Numbered from the stretch's first letter, positions 1-4,930 are shown. The stretch is DNA of 13,961 bases from Atribacteria bacterium SCGC AAA255-G05 (GCA_000405605.1 ASPA01000058.1:1-13961); one strand, 5' to 3'. Notes: a model not told the origin generated them from the sequence alone. A program made the numbers and translations.

Positions 1-159
1 TCAAAGACCATGGCAGACTTACACGAAAATTCCAAAATAATGATTATACAGCTTAGAAGCATTGATAAGAAAAGATTAATAAATAAAATAGGAAAGATTG
101 AAGACAAGGAAACTATAAACAAAATAAACCAAGTGATTACTGAACATTTTGATTTATAG
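1..159 (+). CDS. MazF/PemK-type toxin, C-terminal part (cut by window edge)
   Basis: An open frame enters from the left edge and ends at TAG 157-159, giving 52 residues. It contains IIQLRSIDKKRLINKIGKIE, which matches the conserved C-terminal 'Q-R-x-IDK-R-L-x-KIG' segment of MazF/PemK-type endoribonuclease toxins. That family cleaves mRNA and is held inactive by a cognate antitoxin, which would lie outside the window upstream. The same segment recurs in the decayed toxin at 398-647 (FQLRAIDKRRLKHKIGKLE), so the two are paralogues in opposite orientation. Only the C-terminal half is visible, so activity and the presence of an antitoxin cannot be judged. It is the only plausible functional plus-strand gene here. 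Confidence 0.72.
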   Translation, partial: SKTMADLHENSKIMIIQLRSIDKKRLINKIGKIEDKETINKINQVITEHFDL

Positions 160-221
160 GACTTTGCTAACTATACTATCTTTCTAACTAAAAACTAAAA
201 AACTATAAACCGAATACTATC

Positions 222-323
222 ACCACCCTAAATCAACAAAACCGGGAGTATTATTCCTTGCATTTCTCCGAAGCCCAGAAAGAACTCTCCGGAATGAAAG
301 TAGAGCTGGGCTCACCCCGTTAA
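222..323 (+). pseudogene. 34-codon C-terminal coding fossil, copy 1
   Basis: A frame with no start codon reads T-T-L-N-Q-Q-N-R-E-Y-Y-S and runs without interruption to TAA 321-323. The same 102 bases recur without indels at 2147-2248. The copies differ at 16 bases, 11 of them third codon positions. Nine of the 13 changed codons are synonymous, and the other four are H/R, A/V, M/I and P/T. That pattern points to two copies of the 3' end of a real protein gene that diverged under coding constraint. Homology stops abruptly at the same left boundary (ACCACCCTAAATC) in both copies. I do not recognise the parent protein family. It converges on the decayed TA operon at 398. Confidence 0.6.
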
Positions 324-326
324 AGC

Positions 327-380
327 AAAAAAAGGGGACTGGCTACTTTTTGTAACAAAAAAGTTACCTGTCCCCTTTTA
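327..380 (-). terminator. REP-like hairpin, possible terminator of the decayed toxin operon
   Basis: AAAAGGGGAC (330-339) pairs with GTCCCCTTTT (370-379). The stem continues imperfectly through GG/CC, AC/GT and T5/A5 around a six-base loop at 352-357. Read on the minus strand, the stem is followed by T7 (333-327), and it begins about 20 bases after the toxin-remnant stop at 398. This fits a Rho-independent terminator. A related hairpin occurs at 1036-1089, so the unit is also a dispersed palindromic repeat. Confidence 0.5.
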
Positions 381-397
381 TGACCTATTTTATTTCT

Positions 398-647
398 CTA
401 TTTTGTATTCAACTCCATAATTTCCTTCAGTATTTGTTTCATGTGAAGTATCATTCTTTTTTCTAACTTCCCAATTTTATGTTTCAAGCGTCTTTTATCA
501 ATCGCTCTTAACTGGAAGACTAAAGCGACAGAGGATGACGAAAGATTATTTAATTTATCCGGTTCTATCAGGAAAGTAAAAGGGTAGATACGATACACAT
601 CCATCAACAGTAGGAATTTCAACAAGATAAACATCACCTATTTTCAC
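398..647 (-). pseudogene. MazF/PemK-type toxin pseudogene with internal deletion and frame change
   Basis: From GTG 647-645 the first frame reads V-K-I-G-D-V-Y-L-V-E-I-P-T-V-D-G, a typical MazF/PemK N-terminus. It then loses homology. The rest of the family signature continues in another frame: YPFTFLIEPD, then VALVFQLRAIDKRRLKHKIG, ending at 398. The central segment, expected to carry the conserved R-P region and about 30-40 residues, is missing at about 595-605. This is therefore an internal deletion with a change of frame, not a short toxin. GTG overlaps the TAG stop of the upstream antitoxin remnant by one base (TAGTG), and AAAGGA lies just upstream, which is the usual translational coupling of such pairs. 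The open frame starting at 637 reads only the C-terminal part behind a spurious hydrophobic leader. Confidence 0.72.
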
Positions 648-853
648 TATAATTTCCTTTCAAAATTAACAAATGCCTCGTCGCTAAGTTTATCCCATTC
701 TCTAAATTCCTTGTTTAGACCTATATCCTCTTTTCTTTGCTGAATAATAGAATTCTTAAAAATACGAATAATTTTAAGGAGATTGGATATCTGCTCCTCT
801 GGCAAATCTTTAACTTCCTCTAAAATTTTTTTCTGATAAACTAATGTCTTTAT
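647..853 (-). pseudogene. Antitoxin remnant upstream of the MazF-type toxin, start codon lost
   Basis: An uninterrupted frame of about 68 codons begins at an ATA codon (853-851) followed by K-T-L-V-Y-Q-K-K-I-L-E-E-V-K-D-L-P-E-E and ends at TAG 649-647. A good ribosome site, GGGAGG (868-863), lies nine bases before ATA, exactly where an ATG would be expected. No in-frame ATG, GTG or TTG is usable nearby, so the likely reading is an ATG-to-ATA mutation. The stop overlaps the toxin GTG by one base. Size, charge and position before a MazF-type toxin argue for its antitoxin, but I do not recognise the exact antitoxin family. With the toxin also deleted, the module appears dead. Confidence 0.6.
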
Positions 854-942
854 TTCTTTTGTCCTCCCAATATTGGTTGAATTTTATCCCACTATTTCCA
901 CTCCATTAGAAGATTTATTATATTTTCTACTTTAACACTTAT

Positions 943-971
943 ATTATATCACAAATCTAAAATGCAAATAA
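943..971 (-). promoter_or_regulatory. Extended -10 promoter of the decayed TA operon
   Basis: On the minus strand TATAAT (948-943) is preceded by TGA, giving an extended -10 (TGNTATAAT). A weak -35, TTATTT (971-966), lies 17 bases upstream. The block matches the promoter of hicBA (2757-2785) at 27 of 31 positions when two flanking bases are included, although the operons encode unrelated proteins. It lies about 90 bases upstream of the antitoxin remnant. Confidence 0.6.
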
Positions 972-990
972 TAGATAATTATCTGAATGC

Positions 991-1011
991 CATTGTGAAC
1001 TCGTTTATCGT
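991..1011. repeat. 21-bp element upstream of TA promoter, copy 1
   Basis: CATTGTGAACTCGTTTATCG plus T matches CATTGTAAGCCCATTTATCG plus T at 2082-2102 in 17 of 21 positions. Each copy lies 20-25 bases upstream of the -35 of a TA operon. The four differences are all transitions. Confidence 0.45.
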
Positions 1012-1035
1012 CTTTCTGTCATTGCGATCGTCTGG

Positions 1036-1089
1036 AAAATGGGGACTGGCTACTTTTTTGATTTTAAAAAGGTGACTGTCCCACTTTTT
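1036..1089. repeat. REP-like imperfect palindrome, copy 2
   Basis: GGGGACTGGCTACTTTTTT (1041-1059) faces AAAAAGGTGACTGTCCC (1066-1082), forming an imperfect hairpin. The left arm is identical to the element at 334-351. This resembles the short palindromic repeats that REP-associated tyrosine transposases mobilise in other bacteria, but no such transposase is in the window. Confidence 0.5.
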
Positions 1090-1120
1090 CCTCTTTTCTT
1101 TGTATTTGTATTTATTCCCG

Positions 1121-1152
1121 ACCGGAAGACCGGCCGACCGGTAGACCGGTAG
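1121..1152. repeat. Four-unit 8-bp tandem array (ACCGGNNG)
   Basis: ACCGGAAG, ACCGGCCG, ACCGGTAG and ACCGGTAG follow one another exactly, then ATTGATTTT. The same four-unit array with the same right flank recurs at 2980-3011 (ACTGGAAG, ACTGGCTG, ACCGGTAG, ACCGGTAG). Read in another register the unit is GGTAGACC, close to the GGTNNATT units at 2926-2957 and 3113-3144. Confidence 0.75.
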
Positions 1153-1178
1153 ATTGATTTTGTATTTTATTTCTTAAC

Positions 1179-1316
1179 TTGCAACTTGTAACCTTCTTTA
1201 TATCTCGCACCTTGCATCTTGCAACTCGAAACCTGCAACCTTCCTTATCTTTTCTTCACTCGATACTGGATACTCGATACTGTTTTTCCTCGATACTCAA
1301 TACTATATACTATTTC
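1179..1316. repeat. Degenerate 7-bp tandem arrays (TTGCAAC and CTCGATA types)
   Basis: TTGCAAC and TTGTAAC (1179-1192) are followed by CGCACCT, TGCATCT, TGCAACT, CGAAACC and TGCAACC (1206-1240). Then come ACTCGAT, ACTGGAT and ACTCGAT (1258-1278) and CTCGATA, CTCAATA and CTATATA (1289-1309). All keep a strict seven-base period. They lie just 3' of the antitoxin gene ending at 1355. Confidence 0.65.
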
Positions 1317-1354
1317 TCTATCCGCTAATTTTAAATTACTACGGCCGTTGTTCT

Positions 1355-1654
1355 TTATTTTTTCACTACATCTCTAAATTCTACATTAACTCGTTTATCT
1401 AATATACGAGCAAGTTTAATCAATGTTTGTAGAGAATAACTTTTGTTACGAATATTCTCTAATCGTGATATTGTTTGCTGAGTAGTGTGTAATCGTTTAG
1501 CTAATTCCTTTTGAGTTAACTTATTGTTTCGTCTAATCTTAGCTATTTGAATGGCCAAAGAGGCATAAACCTCTTCTTCATCAAACGCTTCGCGAAATTC
1601 TGGATCCTTTAATTCTTCTTCTAAATAATCTTTAAGCCTTACTGTACCTTTCAT
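1355..1654 (-). CDS. higA: HigA-type antitoxin, XRE-family helix-turn-helix protein
   Basis: This 99-residue protein has an acidic, helical N-terminal part (about 1-35) and an XRE/Cro-type helix-turn-helix. The helix-turn-helix includes LTQKELAKRLHTTQQTISRL at 46-65, followed by a hydrophobic helix (LQTLIKLARILDKRVNVEF). Proteins of this type bind and neutralise HigB-type toxins and repress their own operon. The gene starts seven bases after the toxin stop (toxin-first order, typical of hig-type modules), and both would be read from the promoter at 2029-2057. Nothing looks damaged. The gene symbol is by family type and gene order; orthology to the E. coli or Vibrio genes is not claimed. Confidence 0.85.
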   Translation of the reverse strand: MKGTVRLKDYLEEELKDPEFREAFDEEEVYASLAIQIAKIRRNNKLTQKELAKRLHTTQQTISRLENIRNKSYSLQTLIKLARILDKRVNVEFRDVVKK

Positions 1655-1661
1655 GATTACA

Positions 1662-2009
1662 TCAATCTCCTTTGCTTCTTTGTAAAAAATCTTGCATTAT
1701 TTGCTCTGCTCTTTTAATCTCGCCCTCAGGAATCCTATCAGTCTTCTTTAAAAACCCAAGGGTGATAATAATTCTCTTATCAAAGAAAAAATATAAAAAA
1801 CGATATTCGCTTGAACCAAAACTTACCCTAAGTTCTCTAATCTTGCCTCTTATTATATCTGCATAAGGCCTTGGTAAATTTGGCCCTTCCTTTTCAAGCT
1901 TTTCTATCCATTTTACGACTTTTGCTCTAACCTTTGTTTGAAGTTCATTTAAAAACTCAGTTGTAAAACATCTTTCTTTTCTATCCTTGTAAAATTCTAC
2001 TTCGTACAT
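1662..2009 (-). CDS. higB: HigB/RelE-superfamily toxin (phage Gp49-like family)
   Basis: This 115-residue basic protein has the layout of Gp49/HigB-like mRNA interferases. It carries two N-terminal helices, IRELRVSF (57-64), SEYRFLYFF (67-75) and the C-terminal ITLGFLKKTDRIPEGEI segment (82-98) containing the conserved G-F-x-K-K-T-x-x-x-P. Family members cleave mRNA at the ribosome; R61, R70 and K88-K89 are likely functional basic residues (inferred from the family). The ATG at 2009 is preceded at seven bases by AGGA (2020-2017), which supports this start. It is the first gene of the two-gene operon with the antitoxin downstream. A near-consensus promoter lies directly upstream. Confidence 0.88.
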   Translation of the reverse strand: MYEVEFYKDRKERCFTTEFLNELQTKVRAKVVKWIEKLEKEGPNLPRPYADIIRGKIRELRVSFGSSEYRFLYFFFDKRIIITLGFLKKTDRIPEGEIKRAEQIMQDFLQRSKGD

Positions 2010-2028
2010 ATATTATTCCTTAGTTTAA

Positions 2029-2057
2029 AATATACACTATTTATGGTGTATTGTCAA
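2029..2057 (-). promoter_or_regulatory. Near-consensus sigma-70-type promoter of the higBA-type operon
   Basis: On the minus strand TTGACA (2057-2052) and TATATT (2034-2029) are separated by exactly 17 bases, about 20 bases before the toxin ATG. ATACACCATAAATAGTGTAT in and around the spacer contains the inverted repeat ATACAC/GTGTAT. This could be the operator bound by the downstream helix-turn-helix antitoxin (inference). Confidence 0.8.
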
Positions 2058-2081
2058 CTTTTATCCTCTAAATATAAATGT

Positions 2082-2146
2082 CATTGTAAGCCCATTTATC
2101 GTAGGACAGGCGTCTCGCCTGTCTATTTGACTCTGTCATTCCCGCG
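2082..2146. repeat. 21-bp TA-flanking repeat copy 2 and GACAGGCG hairpin
   Basis: CATTGTAAGCCCATTTATCG plus T (2082-2102) is the partner of 991-1011. It is followed directly by a perfect hairpin, GACAGGCG (2105-2112) and CGCCTGTC (2116-2123) with loop TCT. There is no T-run on either side, so it is not a convincing terminator. CTCTGTCATTCCCGCG (2131-2146) leads into the coding fossil. Confidence 0.5.
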
Positions 2147-2248
2147 ACCACCCTAAATCAACAAAACCGTGAATATTATTCTCTCCGCTTCTCCGAGGTT
2201 CAAAAAGAACTCTCCGGAATAAAAGTGGAGTTGGGCTCAACCCGCTAA
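2147..2248 (+). pseudogene. 34-codon C-terminal coding fossil, copy 2
   Basis: This is the same reading frame as 222-323, ending at TAA 2246-2248 with no start codon upstream; an in-frame TAG lies at about 2102-2104. Differences from copy 1 are mostly synonymous and there are no indels. It ends 12 bases before the stop of hicA and faces it, just as copy 1 faces the decayed toxin operon. The peptide (L-N-Q-Q-N-R-E-Y-Y-S-L-R-F-S-E) is not one I can assign to a family. Confidence 0.6.
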
Positions 2249-2259
2249 ATGATATAAAT

Positions 2260-2481
2260 TTATAATTTATTAAACTCATCTACACTCAAACCAGCCTGCC
2301 TAATTAACTTCTTTAAAATACCTATACCAAGTTCTCTTTGTAAAGGAATTGATAAAGTATATTGATAATCAGTTTTAACCATCATTACATGAGAGCCTTT
2401 CTGCCGATCTACTGTCCATCCTGCTCTCCTAAACTTTTTGACAGTTTCAGCCCCTGAGCAAAGCTTAATTGAGGAAGTCAT
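2260..2481 (-). CDS. hicA: HicA-type mRNA interferase toxin
   Basis: This 73-residue protein has the HicA double-stranded-RNA-binding-like layout. It contains ETVKKFRRAGWTVDRQKGSH followed by VMM, a beta region (YTLSIPLQRELGIGILKKLI) and RQAGLSVDEF at the C-terminus. H31, in the GSH motif (29-31), is the family's catalytic histidine. The family cleaves mRNA and tmRNA and is blocked by HicB. Its ATG overlaps the hicB stop by four bases (ATGA), with GAGG about eight bases upstream inside hicB. Antitoxin-first order is seen, which is less common for hic loci than toxin-first but well known. The gene looks intact. Confidence 0.88.
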   Translation of the reverse strand: MTSSIKLCSGAETVKKFRRAGWTVDRQKGSHVMMVKTDYQYTLSIPLQRELGIGILKKLIRQAGLSVDEFNKL

Positions 2482-2678
2482 ACGGTAACCTCAAATACCT
2501 GAGCATTATCTTTTTTTGCTTTATTGTTCATCACCTCTAACCAACCTTCAATAGCCTCCGCAATATTTCTTTTTAACTCTTCAATGGTTTTGCCTTGACT
2601 AAAACATCCGGGTAAAGCAGGTACTTCCCCCACATAATAACCAGATTCATCCTTTTCTACAATAATTTCCAATATCAT
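2478..2678 (-). CDS. hicB: HicB-type antitoxin
   Basis: This 66-residue protein matches the HicB partial RNase H-like domain: ILEIIVEKDESGYYVGEVPA, then LPGCFSQGKT at 22-31, and an amphipathic helix EELKRNIAEAIEGWLEVM. It ends soon after that domain with no clear C-terminal DNA-binding domain. This is the short HicB form, so autoregulation by this protein alone is uncertain. The start is supported by GAAGGTGG (2690-2683) a few bases upstream. It is cotranscribed with hicA, the reading frames overlapping by four bases, from the promoter at 2757-2785. Confidence 0.87.
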   Translation of the reverse strand: MILEIIVEKDESGYYVGEVPALPGCFSQGKTIEELKRNIAEAIEGWLEVMNNKAKKDNAQVFEVTV

Positions 2679-2756
2679 TTTTCCACCTTCTTAGATAAAA
2701 TATAATTCTTAAAGTCCAATATTTATACATTCACTACTTGTATTGCTTTCTTAAAT

Positions 2757-2785
2757 ATTATACCATAAATCTAAAATATAAATAA
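2757..2785 (-). promoter_or_regulatory. Extended -10 promoter of hicBA
   Basis: TATAAT (2762-2757) is preceded by TGG (extended -10). TTATTT (2785-2780) lies 17 bases upstream. The whole block, including the spacer ATTTTAGATTT, is nearly the same as the promoter of the decayed MazF-type operon at 943-971, while flanking DNA is unrelated. The spacer word may be an operator. Confidence 0.65.
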
Positions 2786-2925
2786 CTTCTCGCTAAATTA
2801 CAAACAATAGATTCCTTTCCCACTCTCCCTTCTGTCATTGCGATGGAGTGAAACGACTGAAGCAATCTCTACTAAAAACCAAAAACTAATAACCAAAAAC
2901 CATATTTATATCCCGCATTTTAATC

Positions 2926-2957
2926 GGTCAATTGGTAAATTGGTGGATTGGCCAATT
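2926..2957. repeat. Four-unit 8-bp tandem array (GGTNNATT)
   Basis: GGTCAATT, GGTAAATT, GGTGGATT and GGCCAATT run in register, then GAATTATCTTGTAT. A related array with the same right flank lies at 3113-3144. Confidence 0.75.
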
Positions 2958-2979
2958 GAATTATCTTGTATTTTCCCCG

Positions 2980-3011
2980 ACTGGAAGACTGGCTGACCGG
3001 TAGACCGGTAG
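2980..3011. repeat. Four-unit 8-bp tandem array (ACYGGNNG)
   Basis: ACTGGAAG, ACTGGCTG, ACCGGTAG and ACCGGTAG are followed by ATTGATTTT, unit-for-unit parallel to 1121-1152. Confidence 0.75.
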
Positions 3012-3033
3012 ATTGATTTTATATTTTATTTCT

Positions 3034-3061
3034 TCATCACTCATTACTCATTACTCATCAC
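3034..3061. repeat. Four-unit 7-bp tandem array (TCATYAC)
   Basis: TCATCAC, TCATTAC, TCATTAC and TCATCAC in exact seven-base register. Confidence 0.7.
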
Positions 3062-3112
3062 TGTATTCGCAACTTGCAACCATATTTATATCTTGCATCC
3101 CGCATTTTAATT

Positions 3113-3144
3113 GGTCAATCGGTCAATTGGTAGATTGGTAAATT
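3113..3144. repeat. Four-unit 8-bp tandem array (GGTNRATY)
   Basis: GGTCAATC, GGTCAATT, GGTAGATT and GGTAAATT, then GAATTATCTTGTAT as at 2958. With its flanks (ATATTTATATC...CCGCATTTTAAT on the left) it is a diverged copy of the whole 2903-2971 block. Confidence 0.75.
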
Positions 3145-3200
3145 GAATTATCTTGTATCTTATTTTTATTTCTTGTATTTCTTTTCTTTTCTTCTCTTCA

Positions 3201-3221
3201 CTCGATACTCGATACTTTATA
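3201..3221. repeat. 7-bp tandem array (CTCGATA)
   Basis: CTCGATA, CTCGATA and CTTTATA are followed by CTGTTTC and a CTACCCGCT word. The array at 1258-1316 is likewise followed by CTATCCGCT, so the two intergenic regions share order as well as words. Confidence 0.65.
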
Positions 3222-3254
3222 CTGTTTCCCTACCCGCTGTATGCTCTACGCTAA

Positions 3255-4211
3255 TTAAACATAAAGCAATATTGCCATCACGCCACACACCGCCTCAATC
3301 CCCATCAACACCAGTACCAGATTCCTCTCACTAATCCCTCCGCACGCCTTCATAATCAACTGTCCCAGACCCACTGGTCCGCCTTCAGGACAATATAATT
3401 TTCCGTCCCTAAAAACCCCGAAACTATAAGGAAACCGATTCTTTGCCTTTATAATAAAATCTATAACATATGGTATTATTATAATACCGCCAGCCATTTC
3501 AAAATTCCCTATAATTACCACACTTGCTATAACCGCCCCAATGGTTAATGTTCCTACATCACCGACTAATATTTTTGCCGGAAACCAATTAAAATATAAT
3601 GTAGCAAGAAGTGTACCTAGCATAATAATCGATAATATAAATGCAGTAGTCTCTCCAATCAAATAAGCGATAGCTGCCAAAGAACCTACAGCCACCAACC
3701 CCATTCCCGCTTCCAAACCATTAAAGCCGGCCAACATATTCACCGCATTTGCCGCACCGGTAATCCCCAATGGTATTAGTATTAAATGATAATAAATTCC
3801 AAAATCTACAAAACCAATAAATGGAACCTTCATTATAGTAAACCCTTCTTTAAGAGCTATTAATGGTAATGCCGCAAAAACTGGCATAAACGCCTTTACT
3901 CCTTGCTTTATGGAAATCAAGTCATCGAAAATACCTATCAATGAAACAATCATTATAGTAGAAAAGGCTGCCAAAATAGATGTCAAGCTAGCCAGAGCAA
4001 ATAAATCAAAAAATGTTTTCAGTGAAATAATCAATATTGTCCCGGCGCTAAACCCGGCCACTATCACTAAACCACCCATTTCAGCAATTTCTTCCTGCTC
4101 TAAAATATTTCTATTCCTTCCCACAATCCCTGTTTCTTTAAAACGCGGAATCATAATTAGAAATCCTGCAAAACTAACTAAAAATGAAACCGCAAATATT
4201 AATATCGTCAT
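3255..4211 (-). CDS. Membrane sugar-1-phosphate transferase, Alg7/GPT-like (MraY/WecA superfamily)
   Basis: This 318-residue polytopic protein has about nine to ten hydrophobic segments. The family transfers a UDP-linked amino sugar 1-phosphate, usually GlcNAc-1-P, to a polyprenyl (or dolichyl) phosphate and so starts glycan assembly. Seen motifs: DD at 96-97, NAVNMLAGFNGLEAG at 155-169, VGDVGTL at 216-222, and a polar loop at 255-280. The AGFNGLE motif is that of archaeal and eukaryotic GPT/Alg7 enzymes; bacterial MraY and WecA have a DGxDG form there. It is the last gene of the operon, about 75 bases after the split glycosyltransferase. A weak purine-rich GAGAG site precedes ATG 4211. The exact sugar and lipid are inferred from the family. 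Confidence 0.85.
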   Translation of the reverse strand: MTILIFAVSFLVSFAGFLIMIPRFKETGIVGRNRNILEQEEIAEMGGLVIVAGFSAGTILIISLKTFFDLFALASLTSILAAFSTIMIVSLIGIFDDLISIKQGVKAFMPVFAALPLIALKEGFTIMKVPFIGFVDFGIYYHLILIPLGITGAANAVNMLAGFNGLEAGMGLVAVGSLAAIAYLIGETTAFILSIIMLGTLLATLYFNWFPAKILVGDVGTLTIGAVIASVVIIGNFEMAGGIIIIPYVIDFIIKAKNRFPYSFGVFRDGKLYCPEGGPVGLGQLIMKACGGISERNLVLVLMGIEAVCGVMAILLYV

Positions 4212-4285
4212 AATTCTCTCTCTTTCTTTCCCTCTCTTTAATTTTTATATATCATCCAATAACCTAATATATCAGAACCCGATAT

Positions 4286-4930
4286 TTAAGATAAAGACCC
4301 TAATATTTCTTCAATTACTTTAATATATTTTTCCGTAGCAATTTTTCTATCAAAATTCTCTTCAAAATATTTTCGACCATTCATTCCTTCTTGATAGCAT
4401 TTTTCAGAATTATTATAATAATTAATTACCGCATCTGATAAAGCATTATAATCTCCAATTTTTACTATTTCCCCACATCTTCCCTTACTTATAATCTCAG
4501 TAACTTCGCTTTCTCCCCCCACCACAGCAATGACGGGTCTTCCACTAGCTAAAATACCATATATTTTACTCGGAACAACCATTCCTTCAAATCCCTCATC
4601 CAGGGTCACTAAAGAAACGTCTGCCATACCCAAGCTATATTTTAAAACTTCCCTCGGCTGAAATGGAAAAAATAAGACATTATTTAATCCCTTCTCTTTT
4701 ACTTTTCTCTCAATATATTCCTTCTTTATCCCTTCTCCAATAAACACAAAACATATTTTCCCCCAACCCTGCTCTTCTAATTCTTCAACTGCCGAAATTA
4801 TTGTATCAAATTCGTGTAAATCGCCGATATTTCCCGAATATGATACTATAAATTTTCCTTCTAAACCCCACTCCGCCTTAACTAAATTTTTCTCATTCTC
4901 TCCTCTCAATATACTTATTTTTTTCACCAT
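4286..4930 (-). CDS. C-terminal half of split WcaI/WbuB-like glycosyltransferase
   Basis: This 214-residue frame carries the nucleotide-sugar-binding half of a GT4 enzyme: FIVSYSGNIGDLHEFDTIIS, then a Rossmann core. The acceptor-loop region DEGFEGMVVPSKIYGILASG is typical of WcaI/WbuB proteins. Codons before the apparent ATG at 4930 continue the family homology (I-H-N-W-A-D-G-E) in a different frame, so this ATG is probably not the original start and no good ribosome site precedes it. A seven-A run (minus strand, 4924-4918) is the break: six As would join D-G-E-K to I-S-I-L-R-G-E-N-E-K-N in one frame. It belongs with the frame at 5033-5623. Without the duplication and slip the protein would be about 418 residues, a normal family length. 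Confidence 0.82.
   Translation of the reverse strand: MVKKISILRGENEKNLVKAEWGLEGKFIVSYSGNIGDLHEFDTIISAVEELEEQGWGKICFVFIGEGIKKEYIERKVKEKGLNNVLFFPFQPREVLKYSLGMADVSLVTLDEGFEGMVVPSKIYGILASGRPVIAVVGGESEVTEIISKGRCGEIVKIGDYNALSDAVINYYNNSEKCYQEGMNGRKYFEENFDRKIATEKYIKVIEEILGSLS

Larger units (their letters stand above)
886..1354. other. Gene-free stretch of promoter and dispersed repeats
   Basis: No credible gene is seen in these 470 bases. From left to right they hold the leader and promoter of the decayed TA operon, a 21-bp element (991-1011) repeated at 2082-2102, TTCTGTCATTGCGAT (1014-1028, repeated at 2830-2844), a REP-like hairpin (1036-1089), an 8-bp tandem array (1121-1152), TTGCAAC/TGCAACC heptamers (1179-1240) and CTCGATA heptamers (1258-1316). 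Confidence 0.7.
2786..3254. other. Gene-free stretch of tandem and dispersed repeats
   Basis: No gene is seen. The stretch holds a TTCTGTCATTGCGAT word (2830-2844) within a sequence of the 'rGAGATTGCTTC...CGCAATGACAG' kind seen from the other strand, A-rich CCAAAAACTAA runs (2870-2902), three 4 x 8-bp arrays (2926-2957, 2980-3011, 3113-3144) and 7-bp arrays (3034-3061, 3201-3221). Most of it lies just 3' of the operon ending at 3255. No hairpin-plus-T terminator for that operon was found. Confidence 0.65.

Noticed and set aside
2105..2123. Rho-independent terminator for hicA
   Set aside because: The hairpin is perfect but no T-run follows on either strand, and it lies more than 130 bases from the stop.
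1..2785. Integron cassette array carrying TA modules
   Set aside because: The repeats between the modules lack the paired core sites (GTTRRRY/RYYYAAC) expected of attC, and no integrase is in the window.
1121..3221. CRISPR array
   Set aside because: The repeats are only 7-8 bp, directly adjacent and without spacers, and no cas genes are present.
3143..3334. Plus-strand open frame of 63 codons
   Set aside because: It starts in repeat DNA and ends antisense to the membrane transferase; composition is that of T-rich repeats.
3910..4323. Plus-strand open frame of 137 codons
   Set aside because: It is antisense to the membrane transferase, whose family motifs are unmistakable, and has no family features of its own.
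4918..4930. Programmed ribosomal or transcriptional slippage at the seven-A run
   Set aside because: Slippage there could rejoin frames locally, but the upstream duplication still ends translation at 5033, so slippage alone cannot give a full protein.
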